DNA of 64,000 nt from Acidovorax sp. 210-6 (GCF_010020825.1 NZ_JAACJE010000001.1:4071532-4135531), one strand, 5' to 3'. Counted from the first letter of the stretch, positions 1 to 9,459 are shown. Notes: a model not told the origin generated them from the letters alone. Made by a program: numbers and translations.

Positions 1-1
1 T

Positions 2-667
2 GGCCGTGACGGCCGGTCCACGCTTGAGGCCCCACCCCCCGACCATGCGGCGAATCGCAAGAACGAACGCATGGAGCGGCGCGAACTGCTCTATTCCGTG
101 GTTCGCGACGCCATGGTGAAGGCGGCCGTGCTTTCGGCCAGCTACAAGTTCAAGGTGCTGTCGCTGGATCAGCGCGGTCGCCAGTTCCTGGTGATGATGG
201 ACATAGCCCGGGAATACGGTGGTGACACCACACGCCTGAGCGAGATCGAGGCACTGATTGCACAGACCGCCAAGGCGCGTTACGACATTGCGGTCAATGC
301 AGTGTATTGGCGCCTCAACGACCATGTGGCCGTGGGCATGCCGCAGAAAGCACCGGTACCCCGGCCGCAGGCAGCCCCCGCTGCTGCCGCTGCGTCTGGC
401 ACCCCAGCGCCACGTGCAGCCGCCACGCCGCCCCCGCCGCCCCTGCAGCGCCCCGCGGGTCCGCGTTTCGATCCCATCGAAGCCGACGAAGTGGCCGCTT
501 TCAAACAGGCCCTGGCCACGGCAGCGCGCCCTGCGGCGGCGGCCACCGGCGTGCCGGTGCGTTCTGGCCCCAGCCGCCCCGAGCCCCAGCGGCTGGACTT
601 CGAGGACACGGAAATGCCCGATTCCCGTCCGCAAGGCCTCAGCGGAACACAGTACGGCGACTTGTGA
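2..667 (+). CDS. Conserved hypothetical protein, 5' end beyond window
   Basis: I do not recognise a function. The frame is open to the first bases of the window, and the first internal ATG (position 71) has no convincing ribosome binding site, so the true start probably lies upstream. From that ATG the protein has an N-terminal part of about 90 residues that looks folded (helical, with a KFKVLSLDQRGRQFLVMMD segment) and a C-terminal half rich in Ala and Pro that looks disordered. No signal peptide or membrane segment is visible in the part seen. It ends at a shared hairpin and converges on apt. Only the reading frame and composition are seen; a role is not inferred. Confidence 0.6.
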   Translation, partial: GRDGRSTLEAPPPDHAANRKNERMERRELLYSVVRDAMVKAAVLSASYKFKVLSLDQRGRQFLVMMDIAREYGGDTTRLSEIEALIAQTAKARYDIAVNAVYWRLNDHVAVGMPQKAPVPRPQAAPAAAAASGTPAPRAAATPPPPPLQRPAGPRFDPIEADEVAAFKQALATAARPAAAATGVPVRSGPSRPEPQRLDFEDTEMPDSRPQGLSGTQYGDL

Positions 668-678
668 GTCGGTGGGAT

Positions 679-697
679 GCCGGGCTCAATGCCCGGC
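679..697. terminator. Hairpin between convergent genes
   Basis: A perfect 7-bp stem (GCCGGGC / GCCCGGC, 679-685 and 691-697) with a 5-nt loop lies between the convergent hypothetical gene and apt; its loop contains part of the apt stop codon. There is no T-tract on either side, so it may only stabilise 3' ends or act with Rho. Confidence 0.4.
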
Positions 698-1243
698 AAA
701 ATCCACCAGGGTGAACAGCGCCAGACCGCCCTCGCGCAGGCGGTCTGAACCGCCGAGTTCGGGCAAATCGACGATGGCAGCGCCTTCCATGACCTGCGCG
801 CCCAGCTTTTCCAGCAATTTTTTGCCTGCCATCATCGTGCCACCGGTGGCGATCAGGTCGTCAATCAGCAGCACCTTGTCGCCAGGGCGCACGGCATCGG
901 TGTGCAACTCGACCGTTGCGCTGCCGTACTCCAGCTCGTAGGTTTCCTCCACCGTCGTGAAGGGCAGCTTGCCTTTCTTGCGGATGGGGACAAAGCCCAC
1001 ATTGAGTTCGTAGGCCACCACCGCGCCCAGGATAAAGCCGCGTGCATCCAGGCCAGCCACCACATCGGGGCGCAAGGCGGGGTCCATATAGCGGTGCACA
1101 AATGCGTCGATCAGCACTCGGAACACCTTGGGGTTCTGCAGCAGCGGTGTGATGTCCCTGAACTGCACGCCCGGTGCAGGCCAGTCGGGCACCGTGCGAA
1201 TGTGTTCACGCAGGTAGTCTTGGATGCTGAAAGGGGTGGTCAT
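686..1243 (-). CDS. apt: Adenine phosphoribosyltransferase
   Basis: Purine salvage enzyme of the cytosol that makes AMP from adenine and PRPP. The protein is 185 residues, normal for Apt. The PRPP-binding loop [13 protein letters not shown] is intact, as are the ARGF segment ([11 protein letters not shown]) and the RKKGKLP flexible-loop motif typical of the family. The reading frame extends further upstream, but homology begins at [12 protein letters not shown], so the start at 1243 was chosen. It is monocistronic and convergent with the hypothetical gene at the window's left edge. Identification is firm from motifs. Confidence 0.95.
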   Translation of the reverse strand: MTTPFSIQDYLREHIRTVPDWPAPGVQFRDITPLLQNPKVFRVLIDAFVHRYMDPALRPDVVAGLDARGFILGAVVAYELNVGFVPIRKKGKLPFTTVEETYELEYGSATVELHTDAVRPGDKVLLIDDLIATGGTMMAGKKLLEKLGAQVMEGAAIVDLPELGGSDRLREGGLALFTLVDFAGH

Positions 1244-1396
1244 AGAGCAAATAGCCGGGGCGGAACAGCCCCAATGGTGCAGACGGGCACAGTGTAAACA
1301 AATGGATACAGAAACACCGCACAGGAGCACTAGCGCCGCATAATGGTTGCGCATGCACCCCTCGGATCGAGCTGGTGCAGCCCCCCAGGTCTTGAC

Positions 1397-3835
1397 ATGC
1401 CTCCCACCATTTTGCTGCTCGACGAAGGTGGCGCTCTCCACGGCGCCCTGCGTGCCGCATCTGGCCAGGACGGGCTGCAGGGGAAGTGGTTGGTCGCAGC
1501 TTCCGTGGAAATCGCTCAGTCTTTGCTGGAGCAGCATGCGGTCGATGCGGTCGTGCTGCCCTGGGCGCTGCGAAAGACCCTGCCTCAGCCCTTGCCCTCC
1601 GGCTGGCAGGGTGTCCCCCTGGTACTGCTGCTACCGCCAGATGGGGAAATCTCCCAGGCTCTGGGTCCGGTGCATGGGGTGCGGGACGGAGATACCGTAG
1701 CCCTGCTCCAGTGCCTGCGTGAACTGGGGTTGCTTCAGTCCCAGCATCAGGACGCGCAGATCCCGCACGAGGCACAACAGACCCTGCAACGCGTGGTGGA
1801 CAGCATTTCGCAGGGGGTGGTGCTGATCGACGCCGAAGGCCGTATCCGGGTGCACAACCATCGCATGCAGGAGTTGCTGGATTTGCCGAGTGCCTTGCTG
1901 GAGCATCAGCCCGCCATGGACGAGGTGCTGCAGTTCCAAAAAGACCGCGGCGATTTTGACGCGGCGTACATTGGCTGGGACGCCACATCACGGGAATACC
2001 TGGGCTCGTACGTCAGCGGCCAGCCCCACCACACCCAGTCGCCGGAGGTGTACCTGCGGCGTACGGCGCAGGGTCGCTACCTGGAGGCCCGCACCCGCAT
2101 GCTCCCCGGCGGAGGCTTGGTGCGTACCTACACCGACGTGACCGATTACCTCGCTGCCCAGGAAGCGCTGCGCCAGAGCGAGACGCGCTGGCGCAGTCTC
2201 ACGCATCTGTCCTCCGACTGGTTTTGGGAGCAGGATGCTGACCTGCGCTTTGTGCGCCTGGAAGGCAGCGCGCGACAGAGTCTCGCGATGTCCTATGAGG
2301 ACCACTACGGCCTGACACGCTGGGAACTGCCCGATGTCGTGGCGAGCGAAGCGCAGTGGAGCGCGCACCGCGCCCTGCTGTACGCCCGCCAGCCGTTTCA
2401 CGATTTCGAGGTCCAACGCCAGGCCCCGGACGGCACCACGGTCTGGGTCAGTGTGAGCGGCGAGCCAGTGTTCGATGACGCAGGGCGGTTCACTGGCTAC
2501 ATGGGTGTGGCGCGCAACATCACGCGCCAAAAGCAGGCCGAAGCTGAAATCCAGCGCTTGGCCTTTTATGACGAGCTCACCCACCTGCCCAACCGTCGCC
2601 TGCTGATCGAGCGCCTGGAGCAGGCGCTGGCCCAATGCGGGCGCAGCGCCAGCCATGGCGCGCTGCTGTACCTGGACCTGGATCACTTCAAGGACGTGAA
2701 CGACACCCTGGGCCATGAATGGGGTGACGAGTTGTTGCGCCAAGCCGGTATCCGCCTGTGCCAGTGCGTGCGCACCACCGACACCGTGGCGCGGTTGGGG
2801 GGCGACGAGTTTGTCGTGGTGCTGCAAGGCCTGGATGCGCAGGCCGCAGAGGCAGCCATGCAGGCGGAGGCGGTGGCCCAGAAAATCCTGATGCAGCTCA
2901 ATGTGCCCTACGCGCTCACAGGTGCCGAACTGCACTGCCCGCCCAGCATCGGTATTGCGTTGTTCCAGGACGCCCAGCTGTCGGTGCTGGAATTGCTGCA
3001 ACGCGCCGACATGGCCATGTACCAGGCCAAGGCCCAGGGCCGCAATGCCATGAGCTTTTTCGACCCGGCGATGCAGGCCCAGGCGTCGGCGCGCGCTGCC
3101 CTGGAGGCCGATGTGCGCCAGGGATTGGAGCGCATGGAGTTCTGCCTGCATTACCAGCCCGTGGTCGATGCGGCAGGCCAGGTGCAGGGTGCTGAAGCCT
3201 TGGTGCGCTGGATGCATCCGCAGCGGGGCATGGTGCCGCCGGGGGAATTCATCCCCTTGAGCGAACAGACCGGCCTCATCCACAGCCTGGGTCGCCTGGT
3301 GTTGCAGGCGGCCTGTGTGCAGCTCATGCGCTGGGCGGCAGATCCGGTGCGCTGCCACTGGACGCTGGCGGTCAACGTCAGTGCGCGTGAATTTCGCCAC
3401 CCCGATTTCGTGGCGCAGGTGCTCGATATCCTGCAACAGACCGGTGCCGACGCCGGCTTGCTCAAGCTGGAGCTGACCGAGAGCCTGTTGCTGCAGGACG
3501 TGGAGGACTCCATCGCCAAGATGCAGGCCCTGCGCAAACAGGGCGTGGGATTCTCCATCGATGACTTTGGCTCGGGCTACTCGTCGCTGAGCTACCTCAA
3601 GCGCTTGCCATTGGACCAGCTCAAGATCGACCAGAGCTTTGTGCGCGATGTGTTGACCGATCCGAACGATGCCGCCATCGCCTGCACCGTCATTGCGTTG
3701 GGGCGCAGCCTGGGACTGGAGGTGGTGGCCGAGGGCGTCGAGACCCATGCGCAGCGCAAATTCCTGCTGCGCAACGGCTGCCAGCGTTTCCAGGGCTACC
3801 TCTTCGGTCGCCCGGGTCCCGCCGACACGCTGTGA
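1397..3835 (+). CDS. Pseudo-receiver/PAS/PAS/GGDEF/EAL cyclic-di-GMP protein
   Basis: Dual-domain protein that may both make and degrade cyclic-di-GMP. An upstream ATG at 1343 is possible, but 1397 has AGGT six bases before it; this gives 812 residues. Order: a receiver-like N-terminus (about 1-115) without a recognisable phospho-acceptor Asp, a PAS_7-type domain, a second PAS domain with PAC, then GGDEF (GGDEF near residue 467, preceded by an RTTD inhibitory site five residues upstream) and EAL (EAL near residue 600, with [28 protein letters not shown] and EGVE). Both catalytic motifs look intact; which activity dominates cannot be read from sequence. No membrane segment is seen. Its stop codon directly abuts that of the convergent antiporter gene. 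Confidence 0.93.
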   Translation: MPPTILLLDEGGALHGALRAASGQDGLQGKWLVAASVEIAQSLLEQHAVDAVVLPWALRKTLPQPLPSGWQGVPLVLLLPPDGEISQALGPVHGVRDGDTVALLQCLRELGLLQSQHQDAQIPHEAQQTLQRVVDSISQGVVLIDAEGRIRVHNHRMQELLDLPSALLEHQPAMDEVLQFQKDRGDFDAAYIGWDATSREYLGSYVSGQPHHTQSPEVYLRRTAQGRYLEARTRMLPGGGLVRTYTDVTDYLAAQEALRQSETRWRSLTHLSSDWFWEQDADLRFVRLEGSARQSLAMSYEDHYGLTRWELPDVVASEAQWSAHRALLYARQPFHDFEVQRQAPDGTTVWVSVSGEPVFDDAGRFTGYMGVARNITRQKQAEAEIQRLAFYDELTHLPNRRLLIERLEQALAQCGRSASHGALLYLDLDHFKDVNDTLGHEWGDELLRQAGIRLCQCVRTTDTVARLGGDEFVVVLQGLDAQAAEAAMQAEAVAQKILMQLNVPYALTGAELHCPPSIGIALFQDAQLSVLELLQRADMAMYQAKAQGRNAMSFFDPAMQAQASARAALEADVRQGLERMEFCLHYQPVVDAAGQVQGAEALVRWMHPQRGMVPPGEFIPLSEQTGLIHSLGRLVLQAACVQLMRWAADPVRCHWTLAVNVSAREFRHPDFVAQVLDILQQTGADAGLLKLELTESLLLQDVEDSIAKMQALRKQGVGFSIDDFGSGYSSLSYLKRLPLDQLKIDQSFVRDVLTDPNDAAIACTVIALGRSLGLEVVAEGVETHAQRKFLLRNGCQRFQGYLFGRPGPADTL

Positions 3836-5821
3836 TCAGCCGCGCAGCAGGCGGTCCTCGGCCAGCGCCAGCGCGGCCGGATGGCCTGACAGAACGAGTG
3901 TGTCGCCCACGGCGAGCGCGATCTCGTCCAGCGGAGCGCTCATGCGCCCATTGCTGTGGCGCAGGTTCACCACCTTCGCACCCATGGCATGCAATGCCAG
4001 TTGCCCCAGCGCTTGACCCACGGTGGCGGCACCCGGCGGCAGCGTGACCGTGGTCATGCGCTCCTGGTCTATCTCGTTGGCGGTGTCGTCGTCGGCCCCG
4101 TGGAAGTAGCCGCGCAGCAGGTTGTAGCGTGCGTCGCGCTGATCCTGCACCAGGCGCAGCACACGGCGCATGGGCACGCCCACCAGGGCCAGGGCATGGC
4201 TGGCCAGCATCAATGAGCCTTCGATGGCCTCGGGCACCACCTCGGTCGCGCCGGCATTGCGCAGCTTGTCCAGGTGCAGGTCGTCCTGGGTACGCACCAC
4301 CACCTGTATTTGCGGTGCATGGGTGCGCGTGTTGGCCAGTACCTTGAGCGAGGATTGGATGTCCAGGTAGGTCACCGCCACGGCGCGCGCGCGCACCAGG
4401 CCTGCCGCCATCAGCGCCTGCAGGCGCGAGGCGTCGCCATACACCACCGAATGCCCGGCTGCTGCCGCCTGGCGCACGCGGTCGGGGTCCAGGTCCAGCG
4501 CCATGTAGGGGATGCCCTCGTGCTCCAGCATGCGTGCCAGGTTCTGCCCGCATCGGCCAAAGCCGCAGATCACCACATGGCCGCTGGTGCCGATGGATTT
4601 GCGTGCAATGGTGGTCATCTGCAGCGATTGCTGCAGCCAGTCGCTGGCCACCAACTTCATCACGATCCAGTTGCTGTACTGGATCAGGAAGGGCGTGGCC
4701 AGCATGGACAGCACCATGGCCGCCAGAATGGGGTTCAGCAGCGCCGGACGGATCAAGCCGCTTTGCTGCGTGAGCGACAGCAGCACAAAGCCGAACTCCC
4801 CGGCCTGCGCCAGGAAGAGGCCAGTGCGCAGCGCTACCCCGGTGGTGGCCCCCATGCTGCGCGCCAGCAGCAGGATGATGCCCAGCTTGAGCAGCAGCGG
4901 CGCCACCAGCAGCAGCAGCACCAGCGCCCATTGCTCTATGAGGATGTGCCAGTCAAGCATCATGCCGATGGTGATGAAGAACAGCCCCAGCAACACGTCA
5001 TGGAAGGGGCGGATATCCGTGCCCACCTGGTGCCGGTACTCGGTTTCGGACACCAGCACTCCGGCGATGAAGGCGCCCAGCGCCAGGCTCAGCCCGGCCA
5101 GCTCGGTCAGCCAGGCCAGGCCCAGGGTGATGAGCAGCAGGTTCAGCATGAACAGCTCTTCGCTCTTGCGCCGCGCCACCTGCGTGAGCCACCAGCGCAT
5201 GAACTTTTGCCCGCCCGTCAGCAGCAGCCCCACCAGCACCGTGGCCTTGACCAGCGCCAGGCCCAGCGCCAGGAGCAACTCGTCGGGCGAAGAGCCCAGC
5301 GCGGGCACCAGCACCAGCAGCGGCACCACCGCCAGATCCTGGAACAGCAGAATGCCCATGATCTGGCGCCCGTGTTCGCTCTCCAGCTCGGCGCGCTCGG
5401 CCAGGAGCTTGCCGACGATGGCCGTACTGCTCATGGCCATGGTGCCGGCCAGGGCCACGGCCGTCTGCCAACCCACGTCCCATACGCCGCCCAGCCAGCG
5501 TGCCAACACCAGCGTGCCGATCACCGCTGCCAGCATCGTGGCCGCCACCTGCAACAGACCCAGCCCGAACACTTGCTTGCGCATGGCGCGCAACTTGGGC
5601 AGGCTGAACTCCAGCCCGATGGCGAACATCAGGAACACCACACCGAACTCGCCTAGATGGCGCACGCTTTCGGAGTTCTGCGCCAACGCCAGGGCGTGCG
5701 GGCCAATCAGGATGCCCGCGGCCAGGTAGCCCAGCATGGGGGGCAGCTTGAGGCTGCGGCAGGCCACCACCCCCAGCACGGCAGCCAGCAGGTACAAGAG
5801 GGTGAGGGCGAGCGAAGACAT
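3836..5821 (-). CDS. CPA2 (Kef-type) monovalent cation:proton antiporter
   Basis: Inner-membrane K+ efflux or cation/proton antiporter of the CPA2 family, 661 residues. The first about 390 residues form roughly 12-13 membrane helices, with family segments such as LPPMLGYLAAGILIGP and FLMFAIGLEFSLP. A cytoplasmic TrkA-N (RCK) domain follows with the nucleotide-binding pattern VICGFGRCGQNLARML and an acidic residue 30 residues on (LDLDPDR), then a TrkA-C domain. It resembles KefB/KefC, but no KefF/KefG partner is adjacent (a KefG-like flavoprotein lies far away at 47.3 kb). The gene diverges from kdsD. Confidence 0.9.
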   Translation of the reverse strand: MSSLALTLLYLLAAVLGVVACRSLKLPPMLGYLAAGILIGPHALALAQNSESVRHLGEFGVVFLMFAIGLEFSLPKLRAMRKQVFGLGLLQVAATMLAAVIGTLVLARWLGGVWDVGWQTAVALAGTMAMSSTAIVGKLLAERAELESEHGRQIMGILLFQDLAVVPLLVLVPALGSSPDELLLALGLALVKATVLVGLLLTGGQKFMRWWLTQVARRKSEELFMLNLLLITLGLAWLTELAGLSLALGAFIAGVLVSETEYRHQVGTDIRPFHDVLLGLFFITIGMMLDWHILIEQWALVLLLLVAPLLLKLGIILLLARSMGATTGVALRTGLFLAQAGEFGFVLLSLTQQSGLIRPALLNPILAAMVLSMLATPFLIQYSNWIVMKLVASDWLQQSLQMTTIARKSIGTSGHVVICGFGRCGQNLARMLEHEGIPYMALDLDPDRVRQAAAAGHSVVYGDASRLQALMAAGLVRARAVAVTYLDIQSSLKVLANTRTHAPQIQVVVRTQDDLHLDKLRNAGATEVVPEAIEGSLMLASHALALVGVPMRRVLRLVQDQRDARYNLLRGYFHGADDDTANEIDQERMTTVTLPPGAATVGQALGQLALHAMGAKVVNLRHSNGRMSAPLDEIALAVGDTLVLSGHPAALALAEDRLLRG

Positions 5822-5881
5822 CTCCCGATGCTATCCGACGTCGCCCGGTTTGATGAGGCGGCGGTCGATAGAATCCTGTCC

Positions 5882-6883
5882 ATGCAAGCAGCGATCGGCG
5901 CGCAGCGCCCCTTCGACCCTGCCCAGGCGCTGCGCCTGGCGAGGGAAACCTTCGACATCGAGGCGGCCGCCCTGCAGGCGCTGGCCGGGCGTCTGGACAA
6001 TCGCTTTGCCCAGGCGGTGCAATGCATGCTGCAGGTGCCCGGGCGGGTGGTGGTCATGGGCATGGGGAAAAGCGGCCATGTGGGGCGCAAGATTGCTGCC
6101 ACCCTGGCCTCTACCGGCACGCCGGCATTCTTTGTGCACCCCGCCGAGGCCAGCCACGGTGACCTGGGCATGGTCACCCCTGGTGACGTGGTGCTGGCCT
6201 TGTCCAACAGCGGCGAGGTCAGCGAGCTCACGGCCATCCTGCCCGTGATCAAGCGCCTGGGCGTGCCGCTCATCGCCATGACCGGCGGGCTGGACTCCAC
6301 CCTGGCCCGCCATGCCGATGTGGTGCTCGATTGCGCTGTGGAGCGCGAAGCCTGTCCGCACAACCTGGCGCCCACCACCAGCACCACGGCCCAGATGGCC
6401 ACGGGTGACGCGCTGGCCGTGGCATTGCTGGATGCCCGCGGGTTCCGCCCCGAGGACTTTGCCCGCTCGCATCCGGGCGGCGCGCTGGGGCGCAAGCTGC
6501 TCACCCTGGTGGAAGACGTGATGCGCACCGGAACCCAGGTGCCCCGCGTGGCACCCGATACCGTTTTCAGCGATCTCATGCGCGAAATGAGCGCCAAGGG
6601 CCTGGGCGCTGCCGCCGTGGTCGATGGCCAGGAGCGGCCGGTCGGCATCTTCACCGATGGTGATCTGCGCCGCCGCATTGAGGCTGGGGCCGACCTGCGC
6701 CAGGCCACGGCCGCCCAGGTCATGCATGCCGGGCCGCGCACCATTGCCGACCAGGCGCTTGCCGTGGACGCAGCCGAAATGATGGAAACGCACGGCATCA
6801 CCAGCGTGCTGGTGGTCGATGGCGATGGGCGCCTGTCCGGCATCGTGCACATTGGCGACCTGATGCGTGCGAAGGTGATATGA
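5882..6883 (+). CDS. kdsD: Arabinose-5-phosphate isomerase
   Basis: Converts ribulose-5-phosphate to arabinose-5-phosphate, the first committed step to Kdo and lipopolysaccharide. The protein (333 residues) has an N-terminal SIS domain (VVVMGMGKSGHVGRK, then ALSNSGEVSEL) and two C-terminal CBS domains. An in-frame ATG at 5828 exists, but it would leave only six bases to the divergent antiporter start; 5882 fits the length of known KdsD proteins better. The stop overlaps kdsC by four bases (ATGA), indicating translational coupling in a kdsD-kdsC-lptC operon. Confidence 0.95.
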   Translation: MQAAIGAQRPFDPAQALRLARETFDIEAAALQALAGRLDNRFAQAVQCMLQVPGRVVVMGMGKSGHVGRKIAATLASTGTPAFFVHPAEASHGDLGMVTPGDVVLALSNSGEVSELTAILPVIKRLGVPLIAMTGGLDSTLARHADVVLDCAVEREACPHNLAPTTSTTAQMATGDALAVALLDARGFRPEDFARSHPGGALGRKLLTLVEDVMRTGTQVPRVAPDTVFSDLMREMSAKGLGAAAVVDGQERPVGIFTDGDLRRRIEAGADLRQATAAQVMHAGPRTIADQALAVDAAEMMETHGITSVLVVDGDGRLSGIVHIGDLMRAKVI

Positions 6884-7431
6884 ACAACCCCGTTCTTCAG
6901 TTCCCACCCGAGTTGTTGCTGGCCGCGCAGGACGTGCGCGTGGCCTTTTTCGATGTCGATGGCGTGCTCACCGATGGCGGACTCTATTTCAGCGAGGCGG
7001 GTGAGACGCTCAAGCGCTTTCACACCCTGGACGGCCATGGCATCAAGCTGCTGCAACAGGCGGGCATTGTTCCCGCCGTGGTGACAGGGCGCGACTCTGC
7101 CGCATTGCGCCTGCGCCTGCACGCGCTGGGCGTGGAGCATGCTGTGTACGGCACTGAAGACAAGCGCCCGGCGGCCGAGCAGATTCTTGCCACGCTGGGC
7201 GTGGGTTGGGCACAGGCCGCCGCCATGGGCGACGATTGGCCAGACCTGCCGATGATGCGGCGCAGCGCCTTCGCCTGTGCGCCGGCCAATGCCCATGTGG
7301 AGGTCCGTGCCATGGCCCACCACGTGACCCAGGCACGGGGCGGTGACGGTGCCGTGCGCGAATTCTGCGACCTGCTGTTGGTGGCCAGTGGCCGCTATGC
7401 CCGGTTGCTGGGCCATTACACCGCGCCATGA
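6880..7431 (+). CDS. kdsC: 3-deoxy-D-manno-octulosonate 8-phosphate phosphatase
   Basis: Haloacid dehalogenase-type phosphatase that releases Kdo from Kdo-8-phosphate. The protein is 183 residues, typical of KdsC. Motif I is FFDVDGVLTDG (nucleophilic Asp and general-acid Asp), motif II is the Thr in VVTGRDS, and motif III/IV is KRPAAEQ with MGDDWPDLPM. It has no cap domain, as in the KdsC tetramer. It overlaps kdsD and lptC by four bases on each side. Confidence 0.95.
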   Translation: MNNPVLQFPPELLLAAQDVRVAFFDVDGVLTDGGLYFSEAGETLKRFHTLDGHGIKLLQQAGIVPAVVTGRDSAALRLRLHALGVEHAVYGTEDKRPAAEQILATLGVGWAQAAAMGDDWPDLPMMRRSAFACAPANAHVEVRAMAHHVTQARGGDGAVREFCDLLLVASGRYARLLGHYTAP

Positions 7432-8036
7432 CCCGTTTGCGCCAGGCCTGGGACAGGCTCTCGCTCTATTTGCCGGTGGTCCTCATGGGCCTGATGGCGC
7501 TGGGCACCTGGTGGCTGGTGCGCAATGCGCCCCAACCCCAGGAACTGAGGCCTGCCGCCGCACCGCGCCATGAGCCTGATTACCACATGAGCGGTCTGTC
7601 CGTGCGCAGCTTTGGCCCCGATGGGCGCTTGCAGACCGAGGTGCGGGGTGCGGTGGCGCGCCACTACCCCGATACCGATACGCTCGAAATCGACCAGGTT
7701 CGCATCCATTCGCAGGGCAAAGGCGACCGTGTGATCGTCGCCACGGCGGATCGGGCCCTCAGCAACGCCGACGGCACCGAAGTCCAGCTTCTGGGCAACG
7801 CTGTGGTGGTGCGCGAAGCTGCCGTGGTCAACGGCAAGGCCCAGCCGCGCCTGGAGTTCCGTGGCGACTTCCTGCACGCCTGGCCACAGGAGGAACGCGT
7901 GCGCTCGCACCTTCCCGTCACGCTGCTGCGCGGCAGCAAGGACCGCTTCACCGCAGACAGCCTGGAATACGACCACCTGGAGCAGGTGCTCCAGTTGCGC
8001 GGCCGGGTACGGGGTGTGCTGGGGCCCGCACGCTGA
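7428..8036 (+). CDS. lptC: LPS export protein LptC
   Basis: Bitopic inner-membrane component of the Lpt bridge that hands LPS from LptBFG to LptA. The 202-residue protein has one N-terminal membrane helix (about 14-32) followed by a periplasmic beta-jellyroll domain containing the recognisable LSVRSFGPDGRLQ and HLPVTLLRGSKDRFTADSLEYD segments. It overlaps kdsC by ATGA. lptA and lptB, which usually follow lptC, are not present downstream here. Confidence 0.9.
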   Translation: MTRLRQAWDRLSLYLPVVLMGLMALGTWWLVRNAPQPQELRPAAAPRHEPDYHMSGLSVRSFGPDGRLQTEVRGAVARHYPDTDTLEIDQVRIHSQGKGDRVIVATADRALSNADGTEVQLLGNAVVVREAAVVNGKAQPRLEFRGDFLHAWPQEERVRSHLPVTLLRGSKDRFTADSLEYDHLEQVLQLRGRVRGVLGPAR

Positions 8037-8068
8037 ATGGACGTTCCGATTTCGAAGGAGGCAAGGGC

Positions 8069-8845
8069 ATGACTGCTCCCCTGGTTTTCATCACCGGCGC
8101 CTCCAGCGGCATCGGGCAGGCCCTGGCGGCGCGTTACCTGCGCGCCGGGTGGCGACTGGCCTTGGTCGCTCGCCGCACACATGAGATCAAATCATGGGCT
8201 GAGGCAAACGGAATAAGCGCCGGCAGCTATGAAATTTATAGCGCAGATGTGGCGCAGCCAGACAGCATTGCCGCCGCGGGGCAAGACTGCCTGCAGCGCC
8301 AGGGCGTGCCCGACGTAGTGATAGCCAACGCGGGCATCAGCGTGGGCGTGGACACCGCGCTGCGCGAAGACATCGCCACCATGGCCCAGGTTCTGGCGAC
8401 CAACACGGTGGGCACGGCAGCCACCTTTCAGCCTTTCATCACGCCCATGGTGCAGCGGGGCAGTGGGCGCCTGGTGGGCGTTGCCAGCGTGGCTGGCATC
8501 CGGGGGCTGCCCGGGCATGGTGCCTACTGTGCAAGCAAGGCAGCCGTCATCAGCTACTGCGAAAGCCTGCGCGGCGAACTGCGCGGCACCGGCGTGGGGG
8601 TCAGCACCATCAGCCCTGGCTACATCGACACCCCCTTGACGCGCCAGAACCGCTACGCCATGCCCTTTTTGATGCAGCCTGAGGATTTTGCCGACCGCGC
8701 CTTTGCGGCCGAGCGTGCTGGTGTGAGCTACTGTGTCATTCCCTGGCAGATGGGGGTGGTGGCCAAACTGCTGCGCCTGCTGCCCAATGCGGTGTTCGAT
8801 CGCCTGCTTGCGGGGCGCCCGCGCAAGCACCGGCAAAACCAATGA
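8069..8845 (+). CDS. Short-chain dehydrogenase/reductase
   Basis: NAD(P)-dependent oxidoreductase of the classical SDR family, 258 residues, substrate unknown. It has the cofactor motif TGASSGIG at the N-terminus, NAG (VIANAGIS), a catalytic Ser in VGVASVAG and the YCASK active-site motif; Arg residues after strand 2 (VARRT) suggest NADP preference. A strong ribosome binding site (GAAGGAGG) precedes the ATG. Codons for roughly residues 39-58 coincide with a copy of the dispersed repeat described at 8185-8242. It follows lptC by 32 bases and may be read through from that operon. Confidence 0.9.
   Translation: MTAPLVFITGASSGIGQALAARYLRAGWRLALVARRTHEIKSWAEANGISAGSYEIYSADVAQPDSIAAAGQDCLQRQGVPDVVIANAGISVGVDTALREDIATMAQVLATNTVGTAATFQPFITPMVQRGSGRLVGVASVAGIRGLPGHGAYCASKAAVISYCESLRGELRGTGVGVSTISPGYIDTPLTRQNRYAMPFLMQPEDFADRAFAAERAGVSYCVIPWQMGVVAKLLRLLPNAVFDRLLAGRPRKHRQNQ
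8185..8242 (-). repeat. Dispersed ~55 bp repeat inside the SDR coding sequence
   Basis: The 28-bp core at 8215-8242 matches the repeat at 61328 (opposite orientation) at 23 of 28 positions. The flank also aligns (TCAAAT ... GGGCT ... AAGCGCC). The frame is kept open through it. Confidence 0.6.
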
Positions 8846-8853
8846 ACGCCCAC

Positions 8854-8882
8854 AAAAAAAGCTCCCGAAGGAGCTTTTTTTT
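8854..8882. terminator. Bidirectional Rho-independent terminator
   Basis: Stem GCTCC / GGAGC (8861-8865, 8870-8874) with a CGAA loop, seven A before and eight T after. It serves the SDR gene on the plus strand and the RRM gene on the minus strand. Confidence 0.85.
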
Positions 8883-8910
8883 GTGGGGAGGCCTGGGTAG
8901 CCAACAGCGA

Positions 8911-9414
8911 TCAGTAACCGCCGCCGTTGCCGTAGCCACCGCCATTGCCGCGACCACCACCACCGCCGCCGCGCGGGCCCGAGCCGTAGGGGCTGCGGAA
9001 ACCGCCACCGCCGCCTTCGCCACGGCCGCCGCCACCATAGCCGCCTTCACGGCCACCGCCGCCGCCGTAGCCACCTTCGCTGCGACCACCGCCGAAGCCG
9101 CCCGAGCGGCCACCGCCGCCAAAGCCGCCGCCGCCAAAGCCACCACCCGAACGGGGGGGGCGCGGCTCCATGGGACGTGCTTCGTTCACCACGATGGCGC
9201 GGCCACCGAGCGATTGGCCGTTCATGCCATTGATGGCGGCCTGGGCTTCAGCGTCGCTGCCCATTTCGACAAAGCCGAAGCCTTTGGAGCGGCCTGTGTC
9301 GCGCTCCATCATCACCTTGGCACTGCTGACGCTGCCGAAGGCGCCGAAGGCCTGTTCCAGATCGTTGTCACGCACGCTGTAGGGCAGGTTGCCCACGTAC
9401 AGTTTGTTGCCCAT
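8911..9414 (-). CDS. RRM-domain glycine-rich RNA-binding protein
   Basis: Single RNA-recognition motif of about 80 residues followed by a glycine/arginine-rich tail. The protein has 167 residues: RNP2 is LYVGNL (5-10) and RNP1 is KGFGFVEM (44-51). From about residue 89 to the end it is almost pure Gly with Arg, Tyr and Ser, resembling RGG tails and probably disordered. Proteins of this type in bacteria and cyanobacteria are often cold-induced; that role is inferred. The start at 9414 has AGGAGT six bases upstream. That Shine-Dalgarno can pair with an upstream leader segment. A close paralogue lies just upstream. Confidence 0.92.
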   Translation of the reverse strand: MGNKLYVGNLPYSVRDNDLEQAFGAFGSVSSAKVMMERDTGRSKGFGFVEMGSDAEAQAAINGMNGQSLGGRAIVVNEARPMEPRPPRSGGGFGGGGFGGGGRSGGFGGGRSEGGYGGGGGREGGYGGGGRGEGGGGGFRSPYGSGPRGGGGGGRGNGGGYGNGGGY

Positions 9415-9417
9415 TGA

Positions 9418-9459
9418 GGGACTCCTGAAAAAACACAAGAAAAAAAGCGATGGAGCCCC
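9418..9459 (-). promoter_or_regulatory. Leader hairpin masking the ribosome binding site (RRM gene 1)
   Basis: In the transcript, GGGGCUCC (from 9459-9452) can pair with GGAGUCCC (from 9425-9418), which contains the Shine-Dalgarno, as 8 bp with one G-U and a 26-nt U-rich loop. The paralogous gene has the same arrangement. Confidence 0.5.

Noticed and set aside
1988..3748. A 586-codon minus-strand frame inside the GGDEF/EAL gene
   Set aside because: Overlaps intact GGDEF and EAL coding sequence; composition typical of antisense frames.
8736..9146. Ala/Val-rich frame overlapping the RRM gene on the same strand
   Set aside because: Arises from reading the Gly codons of the RRM tail (GGN repeats) in another frame.
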